Notes: generated by a model from the sequence alone, not told the origin. DNA of 64,000 nt from an uncultured Muribaculaceae bacterium (GCA_947627615.1 CANQWS010000010.1:17488-81487); one strand, 5' to 3'; counted from the first letter of the stretch, positions 49,428 through 58,414 are shown. Made by a program: numbers and translations.

Positions 49428-50447
49428 ATGAAACGATATTTTATAATAGCCATTCTGACAGCACTGTCACTCGCTTCATGCCATAAGGTCGAGGAATACG
49501 CCAATAACCCCAGAGGCAATTTTGAAGCTCTGTGGTCAATTATCGACACGCACTACTGCTTCCTGCTTGACAAAAATCTTGACTGGAACGAAGTCCATGA
49601 CCGTTACAGCCAGCGCATCAGCGACAACATGTCGCAACAGCAGCTCTTTGACCTGCTCAGTGAAATGACCGCCGAGCTTAAGGACGGACACACCAATCTG
49701 TCATCGCCCTTCGCCACGTCCTATTACCGCAAATGGTGGAGCGATTACCCGCAGAATTATAACGCTCGTCTCATCCAGCAGTATTACTTCAATTTCAACT
49801 ACCGGTCAATCGGCGCCTTTGATTACGAATATCTTAAGGAAAACATCGGTTACATCCACTACTCGTCATTTGAATCGGGACTCGGCGACGGCAACATCGA
49901 TCTCATACTCAATTACTTCAACAAAGCAAAGGCTCTGATTTTTGATGTGCGCGACAATGGCGGCGGCAATCTTACCAATGTCGAGGACCTCGTGAACCGC
50001 TTCATTTCGCAACGTATTCTCGCCGGATACATCATCCACAAAAACGGCCCGGGACATAATGACTTCGACAAGCCGTTCGCCTATTACATCGACCCTGTGG
50101 GCGGCGGACATCTTGCATGGGAAAAGCCGGTTATTGTTCTTACGAACAGAAGCACGTTCAGCGCGGCCAATAATTTCGTATCCATAATGAAAAACCTGCC
50201 CAACGTCACGGTGATAGGCAGCACCACGGGCGGCGGCAGCGGAATGCCCTTCAACTCCGAACTTCCCAACGGATGGAACATACGATTCTCGGCATGCTCC
50301 ATCCTTGACTGCAACAGACAGTCAACGGAGTCAGGTGTTGAACCGAGCGAAGGCTGCGCTGTGGATATGGATCCTCAGGCAGCCCTCGACGGCCACGATA
50401 CAATACTTGACTTTGCTATCAACTATGCGGGCAATCTCTCAATCTGA
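49428..50447 (+). CDS. S41 family peptidase, lipoprotein
   Basis: The N-terminus ([18 protein letters not shown]) is a lipoprotein signal with Cys18. What follows is a C-terminal processing protease fold: the helical cap region [28 protein letters not shown], and the catalytic block [14 protein letters not shown], in which the Ser of STFSAA lies at the nucleophile position, followed by [12 protein letters not shown]. The PDZ domain usual in CtpA is not apparent, so this is a shorter tail-specific protease type. Stop codon overlaps the end of the convergent trpB by nine bases. Confidence 0.85.
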   Translation: MKRYFIIAILTALSLASCHKVEEYANNPRGNFEALWSIIDTHYCFLLDKNLDWNEVHDRYSQRISDNMSQQQLFDLLSEMTAELKDGHTNLSSPFATSYYRKWWSDYPQNYNARLIQQYYFNFNYRSIGAFDYEYLKENIGYIHYSSFESGLGDGNIDLILNYFNKAKALIFDVRDNGGGNLTNVEDLVNRFISQRILAGYIIHKNGPGHNDFDKPFAYYIDPVGGGHLAWEKPVIVLTNRSTFSAANNFVSIMKNLPNVTVIGSTTGGGSGMPFNSELPNGWNIRFSACSILDCNRQSTESGVEPSEGCAVDMDPQAALDGHDTILDFAINYAGNLSI

Positions 50448-51650
50448 AAGCCTGCACACTGTCGACATATAGGTTGACATATCCTTGTCACCTCTTCCCG
50501 AGAGATTGACCACCACCACATCGTCGGGCTTGAAATCAATCATTTCAAGAGCGGCGAGCGCATGGCTGCTTTCAAGTGCGGGAATAATTCCTTCGGTTCT
50601 TGACAGCAGCAATGCCGCCTCAAGCGCCTGTCCGTCATCGGCCACTTTTACCTCCGTGCGTCCTGTTTCAGCCAGATAAGCCTGAAGAGGACCGATTCCG
50701 GGATAATCGAGTCCGGAGGACACTGAGTAAGCGTTGACCACACTGCCCTCTTCATCCACAAGCACCATTGTCTTGGACCCGTGAAGCACCATGGGCTTAC
50801 CTATGGATATGGATGCAGCCGTTTCACCTGACTCCACACCTTTGCCGCCGGCTTCCACTGCCACGAGTCTCACCCGTTTGTCGTCGAGGAAATGATAGAA
50901 TGCTCCTGAAGCGTTGCTTCCGCCTCCTATACAGGCTATCACGTAATCCGGATAATTCCTGCCTTCGAGCTGTTCAAGCTGTTTCTTGATTTCATAACTT
51001 ATAACTGACTGGAACCGCGAGACAATCTCGGGATAAGGGTGAGGACCCACCGCGCTGCCTATGAGGTAGAAGGTTTCATCCGGATCCTCGCACCATGCCT
51101 TGAGCGCCTCGTCCACCGCATTGCTCAACGTTGCGTTGCCGGCATTGACGGAAACCACTTCTGCGCCGAGCATTTTCATGCGCATCACGTTGGGGGCCTG
51201 ACGGCTCACGTCCTCCGCACCCATATAGACCGTGCATTTCATTCCGAGAAGGGCCGCCACTGTAGCCGTAGCCACGCCATGCTGTCCCGCGCCGGTCTCG
51301 GCAATAAGTCTTGTCTTGCCCATACGTTTTGCCAGAAGCGCCTGCCCTATGGCATTGTTAATTTTGTGGGCCCCGGTATGATTCAGATCCTCACGTTTCA
51401 GATAGATTCTGGCGCCATAGCGCTTGCTCAGGCCTTCGGCAAAGAACAAGGGTGTGGGACGCCCCACGTAGTCATGCAACAGTCTGTTGAATTCTTTCTG
51501 GAATTCCGGATCCTTCACATATTTACGGAATGCCTCGTCAAGGGAGCGGATATTTTCTTTAAGAACTTCCGGAACGTAAGCTCCGCCGAAACGTCCATAG
51601 TAACCGTTGGAATCTACTGGTAAAAGATTGTCAAGAGGATAATTAAACAT
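50439..51650 (-). CDS. trpB: Tryptophan synthase beta chain
   Basis: Condenses indole and serine to tryptophan using PLP, 403 residues. The cofactor Lys96 is in [15 protein letters not shown], the catalytic Glu in [11 protein letters not shown], and the phosphate-binding loop in [12 protein letters not shown]. These features and length mark the canonical TrpB1 type, which needs TrpA for channelling. No other trp gene adjoins it: the next gene on this side is convergent. It is preceded by a leader peptide with two Trp codons and an attenuator. Confidence 0.96.
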   Translation of the reverse strand: MFNYPLDNLLPVDSNGYYGRFGGAYVPEVLKENIRSLDEAFRKYVKDPEFQKEFNRLLHDYVGRPTPLFFAEGLSKRYGARIYLKREDLNHTGAHKINNAIGQALLAKRMGKTRLIAETGAGQHGVATATVAALLGMKCTVYMGAEDVSRQAPNVMRMKMLGAEVVSVNAGNATLSNAVDEALKAWCEDPDETFYLIGSAVGPHPYPEIVSRFQSVISYEIKKQLEQLEGRNYPDYVIACIGGGSNASGAFYHFLDDKRVRLVAVEAGGKGVESGETAASISIGKPMVLHGSKTMVLVDEEGSVVNAYSVSSGLDYPGIGPLQAYLAETGRTEVKVADDGQALEAALLLSRTEGIIPALESSHALAALEMIDFKPDDVVVVNLSGRGDKDMSTYMSTVCRLSD

Positions 51651-51695
51651 AATCTGATATTTTTTTATTGGTTATTGTTTCAAAACGGGGATATA

Positions 51696-51728
51696 AATAA
51701 AAAGCCGCGTTGCAAAGCAGTGCGGCGA
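51696..51728 (-). terminator. Attenuator terminator in the trpB leader
   Basis: On the minus strand GCCGC (51726-51722) pairs with GCGGC (51708-51704) around a loop with CTGCTTTGCAAC, followed by TTTTTATTT. The TGCAAC in its loop is complementary to GTTGCA inside the leader coding region, giving an alternative antiterminator pairing. It lies after the leader peptide and 45 bases before the trpB start. Confidence 0.8.
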
Positions 51729-51765
51729 CATCAAAAATAGTAAAGTTATTATGGAATTATAAGAC

Positions 51766-51843
51766 TTACCTATATGCAAATGGCCGTCCGCTCTGCAACG
51801 AACCGCTCCACCATCGCATATTGTATGTAAGACCTGTTTTCAT
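51766..51843 (-). CDS. trp leader peptide with tandem Trp codons
   Basis: A 25-residue reading frame (ATG at 51843, TAA at 51768-51766) encodes MKTGLTYNMRWWSGSLQSGR plus a five-residue end, with Trp codons at 51813-51811 and 51810-51808. It lies between a consensus promoter and the attenuator and upstream of trpB. Ribosome stalling at the Trp pair when tryptophan is short should expose the antiterminator. This is the arrangement of the Bacteroid-trp RNA motif reported in Bacteroidetes, which I recognise by layout, not by search. It is too short for normal gene callers. Confidence 0.85.
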   Translation of the reverse strand: MKTGLTYNMRWWSGSLQSGRPFAYR

Positions 51844-51857
51844 AATTGATTTTGATG

Positions 51858-51889
51858 CAAAAATATATCATTTATGTATATTATACAAA
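51858..51889 (-). promoter_or_regulatory. Bacteroidetes-type promoter of trpB
   Basis: On the minus strand TTTG (51889-51886) and TATTTTTG (51865-51858) are 20 bases apart, matching the consensus. The leader peptide ATG follows 14 bases downstream of the -7 box. Confidence 0.8.
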
Positions 51890-51956
51890 TTTCAGAGAAA
51901 AAATGTTTAATAAAAGAGAAAAATTATCCGTTTATACATAAATATGCAATATTCCA

Positions 51957-53198
51957 TTATTTCATGGAACCATAAATCTCTTTCAACACAGTGTATCTCG
52001 GATTGAACTTCGTAAAGGCGCTATTGTCACGCGTCGGATCAACACGATTTGACAGGAATATGTAGATCAGATCATTTTCAGGATCTATCCAGAAACAGGT
52101 TCCAGTGAAACCCGTGTGTCCGTAGGTCTTGTCAGAGACTCCCCAGTCGGTTTTGTCCGTAAGCATATCGAAACCGAGAGTGCGTGCGCAATCCGGGCTT
52201 TTGGTCACGGTAAACAGATCAACGGTCTCTTTGCTGAATATCCGCTTACCGCCGTAAGTGCCGCCATTGAGCCATGTCTGAAAAAGTTTCACAAGGTCGT
52301 TCACGTTGGAAAACAATCCCGCATTGCCCTGCACGCCTCCGGAAAAAGCAGCCGTTTCATCATGAACGTAACCGCGGATGTGCTGTTTGCGCAGATAGTT
52401 GTCATATTCCGTAGCGGCTATATCTCCAATTCCGATGAATTCCGTAGGTCTGTAACCGGTATGGTGCATGTTGAGCGGTTCCAGCACCTCGGCCCTCAGA
52501 AACTCTTCATGAGGAACTCCCGTGATTCTCTCCTGTATCTCCATCAACAGGCAGAAATTCAGATCGCTGTAACGGTATTTCTTCGCTCCGGGTACAATCC
52601 TGTAGATTTCGTCCATGATTACAATCCGTGCACTGTCTGACGCATAAATCCCTTTGGCCACCGGCTGATTGTATTTGTCCGAGGGTGTGGCGGAATATAA
52701 GTCCGACCGCAGTCTTGCGTTCCTGTTACCGTAGACACCTTTCTGGACCTTGATAGTATATGGGTCCACCTTCTTGTACTTCATCGGCTCGCCCTCGTAT
52801 GTTGCCGTATCGAGGACCACCTTATATATATTGAGCATCGGGGGCAACCCTGACTGATGGTAAAGCAGCTCTCTCATAGTTATGTCGCCTACGGCCAGAG
52901 TATCTGTAGCCGGAATGAACTTCGACACCTTGTCGTCAAGTTTCCACAGTCCGCGGTCATACGTAACCATCAGCGCCGCGAGCGTGCCGCAGGTTTTCGA
53001 CATGGAAGCGAGGTCATATACGGATTTTTCCGTAACCTTTCCGGATGACTCGGCCGAACTCAGCCGTCCGTAGCATTTGTCAATTACAATCTGTCCGTCT
53101 CGGGCTACGAGCACCTGACATCCCGGCATGGCACCTCCTTTGATGCTTTTGGTCAGGATGTCCCTCACACGGGCTTCGAGGTCCGATTTAAGACCCAC
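51957..53198 (-). CDS. Serine hydrolase (beta-lactamase/AmpC-like) domain, 3' part of a frameshifted GH3 fusion
   Basis: A beta-lactamase-family serine hydrolase with SMSK (residues 65-68, SxxK), YSDLN (YxN) and HTGFTG (HxG) all present, so an active site is intact. There is no signal peptide, and the only start available is a GTG (53198) without a clear ribosome site. The frame is open upstream from it through an A10 tract at the 3' end of the GH3 gene (53225-53234), with sensible sequence (RLALGYPAEVGLKSD) in between. The two therefore look like one fused protein of about 1011 residues, read by slippage, or disrupted by an indel. GH3-beta-lactamase fusions of about 1000 residues are known in Bacteroidetes. 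Confidence 0.85.
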   Translation of the reverse strand: MGLKSDLEARVRDILTKSIKGGAMPGCQVLVARDGQIVIDKCYGRLSSAESSGKVTEKSVYDLASMSKTCGTLAALMVTYDRGLWKLDDKVSKFIPATDTLAVGDITMRELLYHQSGLPPMLNIYKVVLDTATYEGEPMKYKKVDPYTIKVQKGVYGNRNARLRSDLYSATPSDKYNQPVAKGIYASDSARIVIMDEIYRIVPGAKKYRYSDLNFCLLMEIQERITGVPHEEFLRAEVLEPLNMHHTGYRPTEFIGIGDIAATEYDNYLRKQHIRGYVHDETAAFSGGVQGNAGLFSNVNDLVKLFQTWLNGGTYGGKRIFSKETVDLFTVTKSPDCARTLGFDMLTDKTDWGVSDKTYGHTGFTGTCFWIDPENDLIYIFLSNRVDPTRDNSAFTKFNPRYTVLKEIYGSMK

Positions 53199-53218
53199 CT
53201 CCGCCGGGTATCCGAGTG

Positions 53219-54991
53219 CTAATCTTTTTTTTTTAGGTCAACGCCTTCGCCAAGCGAGGCCACGCCTTTAATATTTACCGGGAACCGGCCGGTCACATCA
53301 AAGGCACCGAAAATGGCTCCTGCGGCGGCAGCCTGCAATTCGGGGGTATTGTCATTGGCCGTCACAAACACCGGCAGAGACGACAGGTCTCCGAATCCCG
53401 ACATTTTAAACGGATTGATGAAGAACACAGGTATCATTTCCGGACATGCGCTGCGCAGACGGGCGAAAGCATTGCGTGTCACAGCATCATTCTTGAACAC
53501 GGCAACTATAACCACACCGGCTTTGCGGGCTGCGGAAACAGCTTTTGCCTCTTCGGCAGCGGTGGTGACACGGATGTTCTGAACTTCCGAGTATTTGCCG
53601 CACACTTCAGCGAACGGCTCACGCGACGATGCTCCGAGGCTTATCAGGGTGACGTCTTTCTGATGTGACATATCAACAGGCAGCTGACTGTTATTGTCTC
53701 TGACAACGGTTATCGATGCCTTGGACAGACGGTCAAGCAAAGCTTTGGCTTCCGGCGAATTTATTTTTGCGGCCAGCCCTTCTTTCTTGATAACCTGAGG
53801 TGTTACCAGTCCGAGCTTGAACTTATAGGTCAGCAGTTTGCGGCATCGTCTGTCAACCTCGTCCTGAGAAATACGCCCGTTCTTTATGGCATCCATCATG
53901 GCCTGCAGGTCTTTGACAGGCTGATGCGAGCCCAAAAGCACGTCGGCGCCAGCACGGAAAGCTCCGACGGCACTGTTCTCCCCTGCCACTGAAGCTCCTT
54001 TCATTCCGAGGGCGTCGGTAAAAATCAGTCCTTTGAAGCCAAGTTCTTTCTGCAGCACGTCAGTGGTGATGACTTTTGACATCGATGCCGGAAGGCCGGA
54101 TTTGTCAAGGGCCGGAACTCTCAGATGGCCCACCATTATTCCGCTCATGCCGGCATTCTTAGCCTCCACGAAAGGAAGGAAATCAACCTTTTCAAGCTCG
54201 CTGCGGCTGTGGTCAACCGTGGGAAGCGCCTTGTGGGAATCCACCGACGTATCTCCGTGACCGGGGAAATGCTTTCCTACCGACATCACGCCTCCTGACT
54301 CCATTCCGCGGCAGTAGGCCGCTCCGAGTTTGGCAACATGTCCGGGGTCTTCTCCGAAAGAACGGTAGCCGATAACAGGATTTGAGGGATTGGAATTCAC
54401 GTCGAGGACCGGAGCGAAATCAACATGAATGCCGGCCAGACGGCATTCGCGTGCCACCTCCTTGCCGTATTCCTCAAGCAATTTCGGGTCCTGAATGGCT
54501 CCCAGCGCTATATTGTAAGGGAAACGCGGTGTCCCGGTAATACGCATCGAAAGACCCCATTCGCCGTCAAGAGTAATCAGCAGCGGAACCTTTGCCTCTG
54601 CCTGCTCGCGGTTTATGATGTCGGCGTATGCGTCAATGGAACCTTTCCCGAGCAGAAAGCCTCCTATACCTTCGGTCACTACCTGCCGGCGCATTTCCTC
54701 GCGGCTGGTGACACCGATGTCCCAACGCGGTATGATAAGCTGCGCCACGCGCTGACGGGGCGAAAGTGTCAGCATTATCGAATCGGCCCATTTTTCGGCC
54801 GTCATGACCGTTTCGCCCGCTACTACATCCTCAACCGCGGCCACTTCCACGGTGTCGGCGGCCACAGATGTATTTTTCCCGCCGTCCGATGATCCGTAAC
54901 AATGTGAGAGACCTGCGGCTACGGCGCCGATAGCAACGGCGCTTAATGCCAACAGTGATATAAGTCTTATTTTTGAATTCATTTTCCTCAT
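53219..54991 (-). CDS. Glycoside hydrolase family 3 (NagZ-like beta-N-acetylhexosaminidase) domain, 5' part of the split fusion
   Basis: A 590-residue GH3 enzyme. The N-terminal hydrophobic segment and SHC at residue 31 make an exported or lipid-anchored protein likely. The NagZ-type His-Asp dyad motif KHFPGHGDTS lies at residues 240-249, and the nucleophile Asp326 is in FTDALGMKGA; the phosphate-independent hexosaminidase group uses exactly this pattern. A C-terminal alpha/beta domain follows (about 400-580). The frame ends at DLKKKD-stop, right after A10. It is the second gene after the 5'-nucleotidase, eight bases apart, and probably acts on peptidoglycan or chitooligosaccharides. Confidence 0.88.
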   Translation of the reverse strand: MRKMNSKIRLISLLALSAVAIGAVAAGLSHCYGSSDGGKNTSVAADTVEVAAVEDVVAGETVMTAEKWADSIMLTLSPRQRVAQLIIPRWDIGVTSREEMRRQVVTEGIGGFLLGKGSIDAYADIINREQAEAKVPLLITLDGEWGLSMRITGTPRFPYNIALGAIQDPKLLEEYGKEVARECRLAGIHVDFAPVLDVNSNPSNPVIGYRSFGEDPGHVAKLGAAYCRGMESGGVMSVGKHFPGHGDTSVDSHKALPTVDHSRSELEKVDFLPFVEAKNAGMSGIMVGHLRVPALDKSGLPASMSKVITTDVLQKELGFKGLIFTDALGMKGASVAGENSAVGAFRAGADVLLGSHQPVKDLQAMMDAIKNGRISQDEVDRRCRKLLTYKFKLGLVTPQVIKKEGLAAKINSPEAKALLDRLSKASITVVRDNNSQLPVDMSHQKDVTLISLGASSREPFAEVCGKYSEVQNIRVTTAAEEAKAVSAARKAGVVIVAVFKNDAVTRNAFARLRSACPEMIPVFFINPFKMSGFGDLSSLPVFVTANDNTPELQAAAAGAIFGAFDVTGRFPVNIKGVASLGEGVDLKKKD

Positions 54992-54998
54992 CTCGGGT

Positions 54999-56510
54999 TT
55001 ATTTTTTCGGATACATTCTCAAAGTTCTGTCGGCTTTGAGAGTCTTTTTATTTTTCTGCAAATGATCAATCATGTCATTATAGAGCACCTCATTGCTTCG
55101 GGCTATGATTTCACCTTTGCGCAGTGGCTCCATATAATCGCCTCCATTGGCCAGATAATCAATCGTGGCCACATTGTAATATTTATCATCGTCAATCGGA
55201 CGGCCGTCAACCGTGACAGACACACATTTACCGGCGGCATCATATTCAGCCATTACGCCTTTGCTCACTCCGTCGCCGCCTCTCCGGGCCATGATGTCAA
55301 GAGCGTCACGGAGCTGACGTCCCGTCACCCGCTCCACCACAATCCGGTTTTCAAAGGGAAATATCTGCATTATCGTGCCTTTGGTCACATTTCCGGCAGG
55401 CATATCGGCCCGGATACCGCCTTTGTTCACAATGGCAAGGTCAATTTTTTCATCAGTGAGATTCCGTGCCTCATCGAAAACATAATCGGCCATCCAGTTC
55501 ACGAGTGACCAGTCCGATTTTTTAAGACCCTTGGTTTTTCCTATTTTCGCATTGCGGAATTCCTCCACGGACTCTTTGTAGGGTGCGAGAATGGAATCGA
55601 GTCTCGAATCCTCGAATCTGTCATAGCGCGAGTCAACCGGCAGCAGCCGCGAATTCTTGTCGAATGTGTCAAGGTCTATGACTATCTCGCCCACATTCAC
55701 GCCGGATTTGCCGGTCTGCGCTATCAGTACGGGCTTCCCTGCGGCATTGTCCACGAGCCATGCCACAGACGTTGAATCGGCGGGGTTGATTGCCGTGTGG
55801 CTGTGGCCGCCTATTATAATGTCGATATTCTCGCTTTTCGATGCGAGGTCCACATCGCTGATGAACGGTTCGTCTGAGTAGCCGATATGTGTTATGGCTA
55901 TCACCATATCCACTTTCTCGTTATGTTTCAGATGCCATGCCGTGGCATTGGCGGCCGTGATTCCGTCGAGATACTTCACTCCGCGTGCATTGTCATCGGA
56001 AATCATCCCTTTCGGGTTCAGGTTAATGGCTATGAAACCTATCTTACGGCCATCGTATTTCTTGATTTCGTAAGGGATAAATATGTCAGCGAGCGGGGTT
56101 GTCGTAAAGTCATAGTTAGTGGAGAGTTTTTTCGCGTTTAACTTTCCGAAAACGGAAGCCAGCGCCTCGACTCCATTGTCAAATTCGTGATTGCCGAGAA
56201 TCTGCATGTCATATCCGAGATAATTCATCAGTTTTGCCTCCACCTCGCCTCCGAAAAGCGTAAAATAGAGTGTGCCCTGCACCATATCTCCGGCATCAAC
56301 AAGCAGCACATTGTCATGCACGCCTCTGACGCTGTCAATCAGCGCCTTTCTGCGCAATATGCCTCCAAGATTCCTGTCGTTCGGTTCTATCTGGCTGTGA
56401 GTGTCGTTCGTATGGAGAATCACAAGCTCTTCCGCATACATGCCTGACAGCACCGCCAGAGCCATCAGAGCGGAAAAGATAAAACGAAAGGGAACTGTCT
56501 TGTTATGCAT
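54999..56510 (-). CDS. Bifunctional UDP-sugar hydrolase/5'-nucleotidase family protein
   Basis: Start set at 56510 (MHNKTVPFRF), which has AAGGA seven bases upstream and begins a signal peptide; upstream ATGs are at 56516 and 56546. The metallophosphatase domain has LHTNDTHSQI, DAGDMVQGT, LGNHEFDNGV and IIGGHSHTAIN, the classic metal and phosphate ligands. The C-terminal substrate domain (about residue 330 on) has NKGGIRADMPAG and DYLANGGDY. The protein is thus a periplasmic or surface UshA-like nucleotidase with both domains in one chain. First of three genes in a row with the GH3 and serine hydrolase parts. Confidence 0.9.
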   Translation of the reverse strand: MHNKTVPFRFIFSALMALAVLSGMYAEELVILHTNDTHSQIEPNDRNLGGILRRKALIDSVRGVHDNVLLVDAGDMVQGTLYFTLFGGEVEAKLMNYLGYDMQILGNHEFDNGVEALASVFGKLNAKKLSTNYDFTTTPLADIFIPYEIKKYDGRKIGFIAINLNPKGMISDDNARGVKYLDGITAANATAWHLKHNEKVDMVIAITHIGYSDEPFISDVDLASKSENIDIIIGGHSHTAINPADSTSVAWLVDNAAGKPVLIAQTGKSGVNVGEIVIDLDTFDKNSRLLPVDSRYDRFEDSRLDSILAPYKESVEEFRNAKIGKTKGLKKSDWSLVNWMADYVFDEARNLTDEKIDLAIVNKGGIRADMPAGNVTKGTIMQIFPFENRIVVERVTGRQLRDALDIMARRGGDGVSKGVMAEYDAAGKCVSVTVDGRPIDDDKYYNVATIDYLANGGDYMEPLRKGEIIARSNEVLYNDMIDHLQKNKKTLKADRTLRMYPKK

Positions 56511-56629
56511 AATCATTTCCTTGAAACAACCCACGAAATTACTCAATAATCCCCAACGGTCAAAAGTCTTTTACAAATTTTAGTGAAAAATCAATCGCTA
56601 AAAATATTCTACAAATTAATCGCAAAAAA

Positions 56630-56661
56630 TTTGGTCATGTAAAAAAAAGCTTCTAACTTTG
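56630..56661 (+). promoter_or_regulatory. Bacteroidetes-type promoter of the tRNA-Arg pair
   Basis: TTTG at 56630-56633 and TAACTTTG at 56654-56661 are 20 bases apart and lie 31 bases before the first tRNA. Confidence 0.75.
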
Positions 56662-56692
56662 CACTCGCAATCGCAAAACGACATAGCGATTT

Positions 56693-56766
56693 GGCTCCTT
56701 AGCTCAACTGAATAGAGCATCTGACTACGGATCAGAAGGTTACAGGTTTGAATCCTGTAGGAGTCA
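56693..56766 (+). tRNA. tRNA-Arg (anticodon ACG), copy 1
   Basis: GGCTCCT pairs with AGGAGTC to form the acceptor stem. The D arm is TAGCTCAACTGAATAGAGCA, the anticodon arm is TCTGA-CTACGGA-TCAGA with anticodon ACG, and the T arm is ACAGG-TTTGAAT-CCTGT. The discriminator base is A and CCA is not encoded. 74 bases. Confidence 0.95.
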
Positions 56767-56778
56767 CAAACAAATGAT

Positions 56779-56852
56779 GGCTCCTTAGCTCAACTGAATA
56801 GAGCATCTGACTACGGATCAGAAGGTTACAGGTTTGAATCCTGTAGGAGTCA
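56779..56852 (+). tRNA. tRNA-Arg (anticodon ACG), copy 2
   Basis: Identical base for base to copy 1, 12 bases downstream, so a recent tandem duplication or maintained dose. Same promoter, then the terminator at 56858. Confidence 0.95.
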
Positions 56853-56857
56853 CTTCC

Positions 56858-56903
56858 AGAACGGCCAAAAGGTGAAAACCTGAAAGGCCGTTCTGATTTA
56901 ATT
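56858..56903 (+). terminator. Terminator after the tRNA-Arg pair
   Basis: AGAACGGCC (56858-56866) and GGCCGTTCT (56886-56894) form a nine-pair stem with a 19-base loop, followed by an AT-rich tract (GATTTAATTTT). Confidence 0.85.
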
Positions 56904-57038
56904 TTAACACAAACCCGAAAGCGTATACCTGTGGATGACAGATATGTCACAGACCAATAACAAGAATGCTGTAACGGAGGGGAAAAACACAAAGTTGTTA
57001 CAATTAGATTAAGTGAATGTTTCAATGAGCCTGACACT

Positions 57039-57069
57039 TTTGTTTACTCGATTCTACTGATTATATTTG
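57039..57069 (+). promoter_or_regulatory. Consensus promoter for the retropepsin-like gene
   Basis: TTTG at 57039-57042 and TATATTTG at 57062-57069 are exactly 19 bases apart. The start codon follows 19 bases after the -7 box. Confidence 0.8.
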
Positions 57070-57088
57070 TGATAGAAAGATTAGCAAA

Positions 57089-58093
57089 ATGAAAAAGAAA
57101 CTCATAATTATACTATCCGCAACTTTTGCCGTGCTGTTGGTCTTGGCTTCCGCATGGGCCATCATCATAAACAGTACACAAAGAAATCTGACAACTGCCC
57201 AACCCCTTCAGGACGACAACGAGACAATGCCTCTGCGCGGCCTCCCCTTCTGCATGGAGCTTACCCCCGACCTGAGATTTAAATTCGACACTGGCGCCGA
57301 CATCTCGACCATAAACGACCGGGACCTTGAGACCCTCCGGAAAAAAGGATACAAAATCAAGGAGTCACACATGCCCATAACCGGCAGAGACGGATATGGC
57401 AAATACATATTTTCCGTAAAAAGATACACGGTGGACCTCCCCATCGGAGGCTACAGAGTTCTCACCGACAGTCTGGGCAACTCCGAATTAGTGTATACCG
57501 GAAAACCTGCCAATACAATTATGAATGTTGACTTCGCTCATACGGAAGATACATTGTCGACAATCGGACTTGACGTGTTGCAGAAATTCAAGCTTGAGTG
57601 CCTTTACAATCCCGGAGCCGTATGCCTGAGGAACGATGTAGACACCGAGCAGTATCAGGAAGTGGCCAAACTTCAGACCAACATTTATCTGCTTGACCGT
57701 TTCTGGCCGTCGGAACGCTGTTACGTGATAATTTCCGTCAATCAGCATCCCAACATTTTCCTCATGGATACAGGCTTGCAGAAAACGGCCATAAAGATGC
57801 CCACATCGGATATAATCCGGTCTAAGTACGCTCTCCATAACGATTCAATCCGCACCATGCTTCATGCTTTCGAGGCTCAGGTGGAAGATCAGGCATGGGT
57901 GGATTTCGGCAACCGATCCGGTTCAAGACGCGTGTTCTACTATGACAACAGCGAGGATAAATATCAGGTCAACCTCCTGAATGTTTTCGATCAGGATCTC
58001 GTGATTGACATTCCGGACAAGGCTATATATTTCCGCACCGTGGTCAACCACAAGAAGAAAGCTGACCAGCTGCCGGCCCAGCCCGTATTATAA
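57089..58093 (+). CDS. Exported retropepsin-like protein with two DTG domains
   Basis: A 334-residue protein with an N-terminal membrane anchor or signal (residues 4-27). Two aspartyl-protease motifs are present: FKFDTGADIS (Asp67) and FLMDTGLQKT (Asp227). Each is followed about 90 residues later by the domain-closing pattern LSTIGLDVLQKF and LLNVFDQDLVID, the usual end of a retropepsin-like lobe. This looks like a tandem duplication giving a pepsin-like two-lobed plan within one chain. Transcribed alone, from a consensus promoter to a terminator. Whether it is a protease is inference. Confidence 0.75.
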   Translation: MKKKLIIILSATFAVLLVLASAWAIIINSTQRNLTTAQPLQDDNETMPLRGLPFCMELTPDLRFKFDTGADISTINDRDLETLRKKGYKIKESHMPITGRDGYGKYIFSVKRYTVDLPIGGYRVLTDSLGNSELVYTGKPANTIMNVDFAHTEDTLSTIGLDVLQKFKLECLYNPGAVCLRNDVDTEQYQEVAKLQTNIYLLDRFWPSERCYVIISVNQHPNIFLMDTGLQKTAIKMPTSDIIRSKYALHNDSIRTMLHAFEAQVEDQAWVDFGNRSGSRRVFYYDNSEDKYQVNLLNVFDQDLVIDIPDKAIYFRTVVNHKKKADQLPAQPVL

Positions 58094-58114
58094 TAGTAAG
58101 CGTAACAACAAACA

Positions 58115-58157
58115 GCGAAGCCATGTATTTTTAACGGTCCATGGCTTCGCCGTTTAT
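58115..58157 (+). terminator. Terminator after the retropepsin-like gene
   Basis: GCGAAGCCATG (58115-58125) pairs with CATGGCTTCGC (58140-58150), then CGTTTATC. Confidence 0.85.
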
Positions 58158-58192
58158 CTACCCGAAAGTTACTCGGGATTTAAATTTGGTCT

Positions 58193-58233
58193 ATAAAAAA
58201 AGCAACAGCCCTTGTTCATTCAAGCCGTTGCTT
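58193..58233 (-). terminator. Terminator after tRNA-Gln
   Basis: On the minus strand AAGCAAC (58233-58227) pairs with GTTGCTT (58206-58200), then a seven-T run, ten bases downstream of the tRNA. Confidence 0.8.
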
Positions 58234-58242
58234 ATTATTTTG

Positions 58243-58313
58243 TTGTCTTACCAGGATTCGAACCTAGACAGGCAGAACCAAAAACTGCAGTGCTACCATT
58301 ACACCATAAGACA
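58243..58313 (-). tRNA. tRNA-Gln (anticodon TTG)
   Basis: On the minus strand, TGTCTTA pairs with TAAGACA; the D arm is TGGTGTAATGGTAGCA; the anticodon loop TTTTGGT gives TTG; the T arm is CTAGG-TTCGAAT-CCTGG. 71 bases, no encoded CCA. The anticodon stem has a T-T mismatch next to the loop. Gene and its terminator lie between the retropepsin-like gene and tyrS. Confidence 0.9.
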
Positions 58314-58414
58314 ATCCTTTGCCCAAGCCACTCACGGTGACCTAAAGCAGTGCAAAATTACGCTATTTTTCGTTACTAAGCAAATTTTACAACTTTTTTC
58401 ACGGAAAGCAAGAA

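Noticed and set aside
56732..57037. Minus-strand open frame over the tRNA-Arg genes
   Set aside because: It includes both tRNAs and their terminator; such frames are a known false call.
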